NCBI GenBank assembly: GCA_958295985.1
Contig: OY282432.1
Location: forward strand, 2,045,282 to 2,109,281
DNA: 64,000 nt
Direction: 5' to 3'
Origin: an uncultured Candidatus Binatia bacterium
GTDB lineage: Bacteria; Desulfobacterota; Binatia; UBA9968; JAJDTQ01
Both the position numbers and the translations under genes were made by a program. This document shows, piece after piece, positions 17,635 to 25,609 of this stretch (its first letter is position 1; each line of letters begins with the position of its first letter). The notes under the pieces are model-generated. The model saw nothing but the letters and a program-made list of their open reading frames with translations, did not search any database and had not been told where the DNA came from.

Positions 17635-19076
17635 TGGACCTTGAGGACTTCACCCTTGCCGAAGCCGCGCGCCGGATCGAGGCGCGGGCTCTCTCGCCGG
17701 TGGAGTTGACGCGCGCTTGTCTCGAACGCATCGAGCGGCTGGATCCCGAGATCAACGCCTTCGTCACCCTGACCCGGGAGCAGGCGCTGGCGGATGCCGC
17801 CCAAGCCGAGGCTGACCTGTCTGCGGGCCGTTACCGCGGCGCGCTGCACGGCGTCCCCGTCTCCATCAAGGACAACCTCGCCACCGCGGGGGTCCGTACC
17901 ACCGCGGGCTCGAAGCACCTGTCCGACTGGGTTCCGGACGAGGACGCCACGGTGGTGGCAAGGCTCCGGCAGGCCGGGGCCGTGATCCTGGGCAAGACCA
18001 ACCTGCACGAGTGGGCCGCCGGCTGCTCCACCATCAATCCCTATTACGGCGTCACCCGCAACCCCTGGGACCGGAACCGGGTGCCCGGCGGCTCCAGCGG
18101 CGGTTCCGCGGCCGCGGTGGCCGCGGGCCTGTCGCTCGGCGCCATCGGTACGGACAACGCCGGCTCGGTGCGCAACCCGGCGTCCCTGTGCGGCGTGGTG
18201 GGGCTCAAGGCCACCTACGGCCGGGTCAGCCGCTTCGGCGGCGTGGCCGGCACCGGCGGCTATTCCACGGACCATTTCGGCGTGCTCACCCGGACGGTAC
18301 GGGACAGCGCGCTGATGCTTCAGGCCATCGCCGGTCCCGACCCAAGAGACTCGACGTCGAGCGATGCCCCGGTGCCGGACTTCGGCGCGCTCCTCGGCGA
18401 GGGGGTGGCGGGCCTCAGGATCGGCGTTGTCCGCGATTACTTCGACGCCCTGGCGGTGGACGAGGTCAAGGAGGCCACGGCGAACGCGGTGGAGTTGCTG
18501 GAGTCTCTGGGCATGTCCGTGCAGGAGCTGTCGATCCCGTACCTGGAGCACGTCCCCATGGTGCAGCTCGTCACCGCCCGGGCGGAGAACCTCTCCCCGG
18601 CCGAGCCGTTTCTCCGCACCCGCCCGCGGGATTACAGTCCGGAGCTGCTATACCGGCAGGTCCGCGCCCTGGCGCTTCCCGCTCACGCATACGTCACGGC
18701 GCAACGCGTTCGCCGCCTCATCTGCGAGGCCTTCGACCGGGCGTTCGAGCAGGTGGACGTGATCGTGAGCCCGTCGGTGAGCATGCCGGCGGAGACCATC
18801 GAGGAGTGCCGGCAGGGGTACGTGGAGTCGGCAGGAGGGCGCATCCTGTTGCAGGACGCCCGCGGCACCCGCGGCACCCTTTGCACGATACCCTTCAACG
18901 TCACCGGCGCGCCGGCCGTCAGCGTGCCCTGCGGCTTCTCCGCCCAGGGCCTCCCCATCGGGCTGCAGATCGCCGCGCCCCATTTCGAGGAGCCGGCGCT
19001 GTTGCGAGTGGCCCATGCCTACGAGCAGGCGGCCGGATGGCACACCCGGAAGCCGCCGCAAATCCCCTTAGCTTAG
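17634..19076 (+). CDS. amidase signature family hydrolase
   Basis: 480 residues, GatA-like amidase fold hydrolysing carboxamides. The Ser-cisSer-Lys triad is in place: Lys in HGVPVSIKDNLAT, the cis-Ser in VPGGSSGGSAAAVAAG, and the nucleophile Ser in TDNAGSVRNPASLCG, followed by GLKATYGRVSRFG. Length is typical. Its ATG is shared with the stop of the binding-protein-like gene, implying that the two act together. It is not a GatA subunit by context (no gatB or gatC). Substrate unknown. Confidence 0.92.
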   Translation: MDLEDFTLAEAARRIEARALSPVELTRACLERIERLDPEINAFVTLTREQALADAAQAEADLSAGRYRGALHGVPVSIKDNLATAGVRTTAGSKHLSDWVPDEDATVVARLRQAGAVILGKTNLHEWAAGCSTINPYYGVTRNPWDRNRVPGGSSGGSAAAVAAGLSLGAIGTDNAGSVRNPASLCGVVGLKATYGRVSRFGGVAGTGGYSTDHFGVLTRTVRDSALMLQAIAGPDPRDSTSSDAPVPDFGALLGEGVAGLRIGVVRDYFDALAVDEVKEATANAVELLESLGMSVQELSIPYLEHVPMVQLVTARAENLSPAEPFLRTRPRDYSPELLYRQVRALALPAHAYVTAQRVRRLICEAFDRAFEQVDVIVSPSVSMPAETIEECRQGYVESAGGRILLQDARGTRGTLCTIPFNVTGAPAVSVPCGFSAQGLPIGLQIAAPHFEEPALLRVAHAYEQAAGWHTRKPPQIPLA

Positions 19077-19116
19077 AGCTCGATCCCGTTCATAACGGTA
19101 ACGGCGAGGAGGTTCC

Positions 19117-20187
19117 ATGAGATACCGAGACGTGGGCGTACTGGTTTACGACAGGGCGAAGGCGACGCCGGGCTACACGCTCATCGTGCCGCAGTCGTCA
19201 CGCAAGGCGTACCTCATCGGCATGCGCGGCGAAGTGCTCCACGAGTGGTCGTTTCCCCTTTGCCCGGGGAACTATGCCTATCTCCTGCCCAACGGCAACC
19301 TGCTCTGGGCCGGCCGCATGGACGAGGGGCCGCCGTTGCGACGCGGCAAGGGCGGCCTGCTGCGGGAGTACACCTGGGACGGCGAGGTGGTGTGGGAGTA
19401 CTGCGACCCGGCTCAGCACCATGACTTCCGGCGACGCCCGGACGGCAACACCCTCTACATCGGCTGGGAACCCGTTTCCGCGGATGTCGCGCCCCGGATC
19501 AAGGGCGGCCAACCCGGCAGCGAACACGACGGCGTCACCTACGGCGATTACGTGAGGGAGGTGTCTCCCGCGGGCGACACGGTATGGGAATGGCACGCGT
19601 GGCGTGATCTGGACCTGGACCGGTGGGAAATCTGCCACTGCTGCGGCCGGGATGAGTTCGCCCACGCCAACGCCTGTTTTCCGCTCGATGACGGGGGCGT
19701 GATGCTCAGCTTCCGGCGCCTGAACGCCATCATGATGATCGATCGCGAGACCTGCAAGGTGCGCTGGGCGCATCAGGACGTCACCTGGGGCCATCAACAC
19801 GACTGCACGGTGTTGCCCAACGGCAACATCCTGCTCTTCGCCAACGGTATCCACTGCATCGACAACCCGCACTCCCGGGTGATCGAGCTCGACCCGAAGT
19901 CGGGAGAAACGGTGTGGCACTACCGGGGCTCGCCCATCTGGACGTTCTTCAGCCCCAACATCAGCGGCGCCCAGCGCTTCGACAACGGCAACACCCTCAT
20001 CTGCGAGGGCCAGATGGGACGCGCCTTCGAGGTCACCCAGGCCGGCGAGATCGTCTGGGAGTACGTCTGCCCGTACTTTGCCGACTACGAGGGCCGCGGC
20101 CCGGGCAACAGCATGTTCCGGGTCTACCGCTACGCCGCGGACTCGCCGGAGATCGGAGGCCGGCTGGCGACGCCGGTGGCGTGGTAG
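19117..20187 (+). CDS. arylsulfotransferase (ASST)-like beta-propeller protein
   Basis: 356 residues built of propeller blades with repeated Asn-Gly-Asn turns (LLPNGNLLWAG, TVLPNGNILLFANG, RFDNGNTLICEG) and Trp-rich strands (WDGEVVWEY, PAGDTVWEWH, QAGEIVWEY). This is the pattern of the arylsulfotransferase family, in which HQHDCTVLPNGN would hold a catalytic-type histidine. Periplasmic ASST enzymes carry a signal peptide; none is seen here, and the ATG at 19117 is preceded by GAGGAGG. It is therefore probably a cytoplasmic family member of unknown chemistry, and the last gene of the 14469-20187 run. Confidence 0.7.
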   Translation: MRYRDVGVLVYDRAKATPGYTLIVPQSSRKAYLIGMRGEVLHEWSFPLCPGNYAYLLPNGNLLWAGRMDEGPPLRRGKGGLLREYTWDGEVVWEYCDPAQHHDFRRRPDGNTLYIGWEPVSADVAPRIKGGQPGSEHDGVTYGDYVREVSPAGDTVWEWHAWRDLDLDRWEICHCCGRDEFAHANACFPLDDGGVMLSFRRLNAIMMIDRETCKVRWAHQDVTWGHQHDCTVLPNGNILLFANGIHCIDNPHSRVIELDPKSGETVWHYRGSPIWTFFSPNISGAQRFDNGNTLICEGQMGRAFEVTQAGEIVWEYVCPYFADYEGRGPGNSMFRVYRYAADSPEIGGRLATPVAW

Positions 20188-20370
20188 CAGCGGACCGGGC
20201 AGCGTTCCAAGCCGCCAGCGGTCGAAGGCCGGGGTCGCGGACTTGGCCGGGAAGATCCGGGGAGGTCAGCCCGGCAGCGAGCCCGACGGGAGGGGGACAC
20301 GGAGACCTTATACTCCGAGCGGGCTTTCTTGGTACCCGCTCGATAGTTTCATGGAAATCTCGACGGAATA

Positions 20371-20383
20371 GCGTTATAAACGC
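20371..20383. promoter_or_regulatory. inverted repeat over a TATAAA box just before the second ATPase gene
   Basis: GCGTTATAAACGC is a 5-bp perfect inverted repeat around ATA, ending three bases before the ATG at 20387. The embedded TATAAA has TGGAAA 17 bases upstream (20352-20357). If used, transcription would start inside or right at the coding sequence, giving a leaderless message, and the dyad could be an operator. No conventional ribosome site is present there. Confidence 0.35.
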
Positions 20384-20386
20384 ATT

Positions 20387-21568
20387 ATGATCCACTTGTT
20401 CTCGGTATCGAACTATCGCTCAATCCGTGAAGAAACGACCCTGGATCTGCGTATTCCTGGAACCGCTCCCGATCTGCCGCGCTTCCGACAAAGCATGGCA
20501 AGACCGGATGTCAGGCTCCCTGCAGTCGCCGTACTCATGGGTCCGAACGGTTCAGGCAAGACGACGCTGCTTCGTGCCCTGGTCTCGGTCGCAGACATCA
20601 TCGCCCATGCCACGCTCCAGGGTAGCCGTACTCCCAAGACCGTCCCTTTTTTCTCCAGCAAGACCATGGACGAGCCGACGCGGTTCCGTGTGGAACTCGA
20701 CGCGAATTGGCTGGACGAAAGTCCGGGGCTGTTTCGCTATGAGCTTGTTGTGCGTGGCGACCGGATCCTCCGTGAAGCGCTGTTCCACTTTCCGAGGAAC
20801 CGCCCACGCCGTCTGTTCGAGCGAGGCGGGCCGGGAGAGCCCATCTACGTTGCTCACGAGTTCGGGATCACAGCCGGGGACGACCGCCTCAAGGCAGTAC
20901 GTGAAGATACCTCGGTGATTGCCACGTTCGCCCTGCTCAACTTGCCGGTGGCCAGGCTCATCACCGAGGAGGTGAAGGACTTTCTGGCTAAGAGCAATCT
21001 GGTGGAACATGCGAACTGGTCGCTTCCGACCGATGCCGTAGTCGATATGGTGGAAAACGATCCCGACATGAAAGAGTGGATGGAACGGGAAATTCAGCGT
21101 AGCGATCTGGCGGTTAAGGGCCTGGTCATGAACGAAAGCGTCCGGGGAGAGAAGCAAGTCGGCTTCGATCACCACGGACTCCACGGACCCATCCCCCTGT
21201 TCCTCGAATCCGGCGGCACGAAACGCCTGTTCCATCTGTTGCCTCAAATCTACCTTGCACTGAGCACGGGTGCGCCGGTCGTCGTCGATGAGATCGATGG
21301 GGACCTGCACGTGGACATGGTCAGCGAGATACTCCAACGGTTTCAGTCTCCGGAAACGAATCCGCACAATGCCCAGATCCTGGTCACGTCCCACAACGTC
21401 GGGTTGCTCGACGACCTGGAGAAGGAGGAGCTCTTCATCGTCGAGAAGGGCGAAGACGGTGGCACCCGGGTACACGGTGCACAGGACGTGCGCGGCCTGC
21501 GCCGGGACGCCAGACTGTACCCCAAGTATCGCGTCGGCGTGCTCGGCGGCCTTCCAAGGATCGGCTGA
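20387..21568 (+). CDS. AAA_21-type ATPase paired with an RloB-like nuclease gene
   Basis: 393 residues, ABC-like ATPase of the kind found beside rloB. It begins IHLFSVSNYRSIREETTLDL; the Walker A is MGPNGSGKTTLL near residue 51. The signature LESGGTKRLFHLLPQIY and the Walker B APVVVDEIDGDLHVDM follow, then the H-loop in ILVTSHNVGLLDDL. The RloB-like frame begins six bases after the stop. Such pairs are associated with restriction-modification and phage-defence loci. The sequence is unlike the first ATPase outside the motifs, so this is a separate acquisition rather than a duplication. Base composition is lower in GC than the flanking genes. Confidence 0.82.
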   Translation: MIHLFSVSNYRSIREETTLDLRIPGTAPDLPRFRQSMARPDVRLPAVAVLMGPNGSGKTTLLRALVSVADIIAHATLQGSRTPKTVPFFSSKTMDEPTRFRVELDANWLDESPGLFRYELVVRGDRILREALFHFPRNRPRRLFERGGPGEPIYVAHEFGITAGDDRLKAVREDTSVIATFALLNLPVARLITEEVKDFLAKSNLVEHANWSLPTDAVVDMVENDPDMKEWMEREIQRSDLAVKGLVMNESVRGEKQVGFDHHGLHGPIPLFLESGGTKRLFHLLPQIYLALSTGAPVVVDEIDGDLHVDMVSEILQRFQSPETNPHNAQILVTSHNVGLLDDLEKEELFIVEKGEDGGTRVHGAQDVRGLRRDARLYPKYRVGVLGGLPRIG

Positions 21569-21574
21569 GCGACA

Positions 21575-22123
21575 ATGCGGCGCCGTGGTCTGGTCGAGCG
21601 CAGGCGCGTCATCTTCATCGGTGTCGAGGGGCAAAGCGAACGCGCTTTCGTGAGATTTCTCGGAAGGTATTGCTAACGCAAGGGGCTGCGTCTGCACCTG
21701 GACGTCAAATCGGCAAACGGGGGCGACTCCGTAACTGTGGTTGAAGCCGCTGCCCGCTATGTATCGAGGCGCTCGGAGCATAGTCGAAGGCTGGTGTTGC
21801 TCGATCAGGACCGTATTGAGCGCGACAGAAAGGCCGGACGTGACGCTTGGGCCGTTGCGTCCACGTTGCGTTTGAAGATCGTCTTGCAGCGTCCGAATCT
21901 GGAGGGACTCCTGCTCAGATTGCATCCGGGCCACGAGCATCGCCGTCTTCAGGCGCAGGACGCAATGAAGGAGCTACGGAAAGTCTGGCCGGAGTATCGT
22001 AAACCTCCCACAGCAGACCAGTTGGACCAGCGCTTCGACATGCCCGCTCTGCTGCGGACAGCCGAGCACGATGGACACCTGCGAAGGCTTCTCGAAGTCC
22101 TCGGGCTGTGGGTACCGCATTGA
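21575..22123 (+). pseudogene. RloB-like TOPRIM nuclease gene with an in-frame TAA
   Basis: From the ATG at 21575 the frame reads RRRVIFIGVEGQSERAFVRF and reaches TAA at 21674-21676 (codon 34). It continues without further stops to 22123, encoding RRLVLLDQDRIERD, LQRPNLEGLLLRLHPG and a conserved-looking C-terminus. The EGxSE, LLDQD and PNLEGLLL blocks are the TOPRIM-type landmarks of RloB-like proteins. The first block lies before the stop and the rest after it. Restart at GTG 21737 would lose the first catalytic glutamate. A single-base nonsense mutation, or a sequencing error, best explains this; recoding of TAA has no support here. Confidence 0.75.
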
Positions 22124-22195
22124 AAGGCCCCATGGTATGCGAGGCTTGATGAAAGCGCCATGAAGACGAAAGACTTGATTGCATCGGGAGCCAAG

Positions 22196-22224
22196 TTACT
22201 GGAGACATGGAAACCAGATAGAAT
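22196..22224 (+). promoter_or_regulatory. weak candidate promoter before the D-aminoacylase-like gene
   Basis: TAGAAT at 22219-22224 (one mismatch to the -10 consensus) has TTACTG 17 bases upstream. It sits in a comparatively AT-rich 128-base gap before the ATG at 22252. The -35 is poor. Confidence 0.3.
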
Positions 22225-22251
22225 ATCAAAGCAAAGGGAAGGGACCTCAAC

Positions 22252-23844
22252 ATGGCGATCTTCGATACCGTGCTTCACGGCGGAGCGATCATCGACGGAG
22301 CCGGCAATCCCTGGTTCTACGGCGACCTGGCGGTCAAGGATGGCAGGATCGTGGCCATCGGCCGGCTGGACCCGGGTTCCGGGACGCGCTCCATCGACGT
22401 CCGGGGCAAGGTGGTCACCCCGGGCTTCATCGACATGCACACCCACAGCGATCAACCGCTGGTGGCGGACGGCAACGGGGAGAGCAAGATCCGCCAGGGC
22501 GTGACCCTGGACATCATCGGCGAGAGCCAGACCGTGGCGCCTTTGGTGGGGCCGGTGTTCGAGGAGTACGTGGCCGAGCACCGGCACCGGAGCGGCATCG
22601 AGACGGACTGGACGACGTTCAGCGAGTACTTCGATCGGTTGATGGCGGGGAAGATCTCCATGAACGTGGCCTCCGGCGTCTCCCCGCAGCAGGTCAAGCG
22701 GGTGGTGGTGGGGTTCCGGGAACGGCCCGCCAGCGCGGAGGAGCAGGAGCGGATGAACGGCTACGTGGCCCAGGCCATGGAGCAGGGGGCGCTGGGGCTC
22801 ACGGCCGCGTGGCACGCCAAGGGGCCGGAGTACCCGGACGAGGTGGTCTCCATGGCCCGGGTGGCGCGGAAGTACGGCGGGTATTACGGCGTACACTTGG
22901 GCAGCGAGGGCTTCGACATCATGGAGGAGCTGGAGAAGGCCCTCAAGGTGGGACGGGAAGCGGACATCCCCCTGCACGTCTACCATCTGAAGATGCGCTC
23001 CAAGGAAAATTGGGGGAGGGTGATGCAGGTGGTGGAGCAGATCGAGGAGGCCCGGCGCGAGGGCCTGGACGTCACCGCCAACCAGTATCCTTATACCGCC
23101 ATGCAACACCCGTGGCGGCGGCTGTTCCCGCGCTGGGTGCAGGACGCACCGGTGCAGGAGACCATCGGCGAGTTCATGAGCCCGAGCTTCCGCCAGCGGG
23201 TCATGGACGATCCCGAGTTCGCCCAGTACGTCAGTGAGCACGGCGGCTGGGAAGGCATCGTGGCGGCGCGTCTGGACAAGCCGGAGCACAAAGCGTGGGA
23301 GGGGAAGACCATCGCGCAGATCGCGGAGATACGCGGACAGGACCCCGCCGGCACCTGCTTCGACCTGATCTACGGCGAGGGCATCTTCATCCACGGCATC
23401 CACCATACCCTGCGCGAGCAGGACGTGCAGGACGTGATGCGGGTCCCCTGGATCTCCGTGGCCTCGGACGGCAGCGCCCTCAACCTGCAATCCCCCGGCA
23501 TGCCGCATCCGCGCAGCTTCGGCACCAACCCCCGGGTGTTGGGCCGGTACGTGCGCGACGAGAAGGTGCTGACCCTGCCCGACGCGGTGCGCAAGATGAC
23601 GTCGCTGCCGGCCCAGGTGCTGGGCCTCAAGGACCGTGGGCTTCTCCGGGAAGGGTACTGGGCCGACGTGGTGGTGTTCGATCCCGATACGGTGGCGGAC
23701 CAGGCCACCTTCGAGAACCCCAAGCAGTATCCCAAGGGTGTCGAGTACGTGTTCGTGAACGGCGACATGGTGATCGAGAACGGTGACCATACCGGAGTCC
23801 GGCCCGGGCGGGTGGTCTACGGTCCGGGCAGGAAGGAGGGGTAA
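22252..23844 (+). CDS. N-acyl-D-amino-acid deacylase-like amidohydrolase
   Basis: 530 residues, metal-dependent amidohydrolase superfamily, D-aminoacylase branch, which releases D-amino acids or related amines from N-acyl compounds. Seen: the N-terminal beta-sandwich strand FDTVLHGGAIIDGAGNPWFY, the HxH metal motif TPGFIDMHTHSD near residue 64, VYHLKMRSKENW, the C-terminal SVASDGSALNLQSPGMPHPR with the metal aspartate, and FGTNPRVLGRYVRDEKVL. The usual DAN-type metal cysteine region reads DIIGESQTVAP. The next amidohydrolase starts two bases after the stop, so the two are cotranscribed. Confidence 0.88.
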   Translation: MAIFDTVLHGGAIIDGAGNPWFYGDLAVKDGRIVAIGRLDPGSGTRSIDVRGKVVTPGFIDMHTHSDQPLVADGNGESKIRQGVTLDIIGESQTVAPLVGPVFEEYVAEHRHRSGIETDWTTFSEYFDRLMAGKISMNVASGVSPQQVKRVVVGFRERPASAEEQERMNGYVAQAMEQGALGLTAAWHAKGPEYPDEVVSMARVARKYGGYYGVHLGSEGFDIMEELEKALKVGREADIPLHVYHLKMRSKENWGRVMQVVEQIEEARREGLDVTANQYPYTAMQHPWRRLFPRWVQDAPVQETIGEFMSPSFRQRVMDDPEFAQYVSEHGGWEGIVAARLDKPEHKAWEGKTIAQIAEIRGQDPAGTCFDLIYGEGIFIHGIHHTLREQDVQDVMRVPWISVASDGSALNLQSPGMPHPRSFGTNPRVLGRYVRDEKVLTLPDAVRKMTSLPAQVLGLKDRGLLREGYWADVVVFDPDTVADQATFENPKQYPKGVEYVFVNGDMVIENGDHTGVRPGRVVYGPGRKEG

Positions 23845-23846
23845 GG

Positions 23847-25517
23847 ATGGCGCTGCCGGAGAGTCTCTACGCGGACACGATCGTCGTCAACGGCGCCGTG
23901 ATAACGATGGACGACGCCCGTCCCACGGCCGAGGCCGTGGCGGTCAAGGGAGACCGGATCCTGCACGTGGGAAGCAACGAAGAGGTGCGGCAGTGCGCCG
24001 GCCAAGCCACGCGCGTCATCGACGCCGGCGGCAAGACGGTGCTGCCCGGGTTCATCGAGCCCCACACCCACTTCATGTCCTACGGCATCCGGTTGGGGAT
24101 GGTCAACGTGCGGACCCCGCCCAACCACTCCATCGAGGACGTGCTGGCGCGGATCCGCGAGCGCTCGGCCGTGACCCCCAACGGGCAGTGGATCGAAGCC
24201 CAGGGCTACGAGCATACCGCCATCGCGGAGAAGCGCTGGCCCACCCGGGCCGAGCTTGACGCCGCGGCGCCCGATAACCCGCTGGTCATCACCTACCGCT
24301 CGTCCCACGTCTGGATGGTCAACAGCGCGGCGTTGAAACTCGCCGGCATCGACGACGACGCGCCCCAGCCCGAGGGCGGCCACATGGACCGGGACCCGCG
24401 CACCGGCAAGCTCACCGGGGTGCTGCGGGAGAAGGCCGCCAGCCGGCCGGTCACCGGTCTGGTGCCGCATCCCACCCTGCAGCAGCTCAAGGACGGGGTA
24501 GAGCTGGCAGGCCGCGAGTACAACTCCGTGGGCATCACCTCCACCCACGACGCCGGTACCGGCGACACGCCGGACTACTACCGGGCGTACCAGGAGACCC
24601 TCGACGAGGGCCGGCTCAAGGTGCGGGTCTACCTCATGATCCACGACCTGCCCTACAAGCGCTTCTACCTGGAGCGGGACCTGGGACTCCGCACCGGCTT
24701 CGGCAGCGACTGGCTCCGGCTGGGCGCGGTCAAGACCTGTAGCGACGGCTCCATCCAGGTGCACACCTGCGCCTTCTACGACCCCTACGTCACCAGCGAT
24801 ACCGACGATCCCACCAAGGACCCCCGGGGCGTGCTCCAGTACTCGCCCGAGGACCAGAAGAAGCTCGTGCTGGAAGCCCACGGCAAGGGCTATCAGGTCG
24901 CCATCCACGCCCAGGGCGACCGCGGCGTCGACGTGGCGCTGGACGCGGTGGAGAACGCCATGAACGAGGTGCCGCGGCCCAACCCGCGCCACCGCATCGA
25001 GCACTGCCAGGGGGTCACCCGGGAGGCGTTGCAGCGCATGAGCCGCCTGGGGGTCATCGCGTCGTTCTATCCGCACCACCTCTGGTACTGGGGCGACCGC
25101 CACATCGCCGACTTCCTGGGCATGGAACGGGCGCAGCGGCTCGACCCCATGCGCACCGCCATCGACCTGGGCGTGGTCACCGTGGCCCATTCGGACACGC
25201 CCATCGCGCTGCCCAAGGACCCGCTCTTCGCCACCGATCCCCTGTTCGGCATCTGGTGCGCGGTGAACCGCAAGACCCGGGCGGGCGTGGTGCTGGGCGA
25301 AGACGAGCGCATCACCCCCATGGAGGGCCTGCGTGCCTACACCATCAACGCCGCCTACGCGGCTTTCGAGGAAGGCATCAAGGGCTCCATCACCCCGGGC
25401 AAGCTGGCCGACCTGGTGGTGCTGGGGGACAACCCCCTGACGGTGGATCCGTGGGAGATACGCAACATCCCGGTGGAGCAGACCATCGTGGGGGGAGAGG
25501 TTGTATACGAAGCCTGA
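23847..25517 (+). CDS. YtcJ-type amidohydrolase (amidohydrolase family 3)
   Basis: 556 residues. N-terminal ADTIVVNGAVITMDDARP and LPGFIEPHTHFMSYG (HxH) with C-terminal GSITPGKLADLVVLGDNPLT mark the YtcJ/formamidase-like branch. Further metal ligands lie in QVAIHAQGDRGVD and HRIEHCQGVTREAL, and VAHSDTPIAL provides the aspartate. A GGAGGGGTAAGG ribosome site overlaps the end of the upstream gene. The related enzyme at 30909-32552 shares the same plan. Substrate unknown: N-substituted formamides and amide-bearing xenobiotics are typical of relatives. Confidence 0.9.
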   Translation: MALPESLYADTIVVNGAVITMDDARPTAEAVAVKGDRILHVGSNEEVRQCAGQATRVIDAGGKTVLPGFIEPHTHFMSYGIRLGMVNVRTPPNHSIEDVLARIRERSAVTPNGQWIEAQGYEHTAIAEKRWPTRAELDAAAPDNPLVITYRSSHVWMVNSAALKLAGIDDDAPQPEGGHMDRDPRTGKLTGVLREKAASRPVTGLVPHPTLQQLKDGVELAGREYNSVGITSTHDAGTGDTPDYYRAYQETLDEGRLKVRVYLMIHDLPYKRFYLERDLGLRTGFGSDWLRLGAVKTCSDGSIQVHTCAFYDPYVTSDTDDPTKDPRGVLQYSPEDQKKLVLEAHGKGYQVAIHAQGDRGVDVALDAVENAMNEVPRPNPRHRIEHCQGVTREALQRMSRLGVIASFYPHHLWYWGDRHIADFLGMERAQRLDPMRTAIDLGVVTVAHSDTPIALPKDPLFATDPLFGIWCAVNRKTRAGVVLGEDERITPMEGLRAYTINAAYAAFEEGIKGSITPGKLADLVVLGDNPLTVDPWEIRNIPVEQTIVGGEVVYEA

Positions 25518-25540
25518 CGGCTTCATGCTGCCGAATAAAA

Positions 25541-25570
25541 ACAGCCGCGCCGGGTTTCCGGCGCGGCTGT
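25541..25570 (-). terminator. intrinsic terminator of the SBP operon
   Basis: A 13-bp perfect stem (25541-25553 with 25558-25570) closes a four-base loop. Read on the - strand it is followed by TTTTTATT, as an intrinsic terminator should be. It ends the minus-strand operon that finishes with the gene at 25610-27151. It also lies 24 bases after the convergent + strand amidohydrolase and may stop that message too, although no T-run follows on that side. Confidence 0.9.
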
Positions 25571-25609
25571 CCACGAGTCTCTGAAGATCGCTGATCCCTC
25601 GACGGGAGA

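Noticed and set aside
20317-20341. GAGCGGG...CCCGCTC hairpin as terminator after the ASST-like gene
   Set aside because: Seven-bp stem with an eleven-base loop and no T-run, so not convincing as an intrinsic terminator.
21674-21676. Recoding (readthrough) of the TAA in the RloB-like gene
   Set aside because: TAA is not a selenocysteine or pyrrolysine codon and no recoding element was seen. Mutation or sequencing error is simpler.
12457-22123. Prophage or integrative element carrying the two ATPase modules
   Set aside because: No integrase, structural phage genes, tRNA target or flanking attachment repeats were seen, and the genes between the modules are ordinary metabolic ones.
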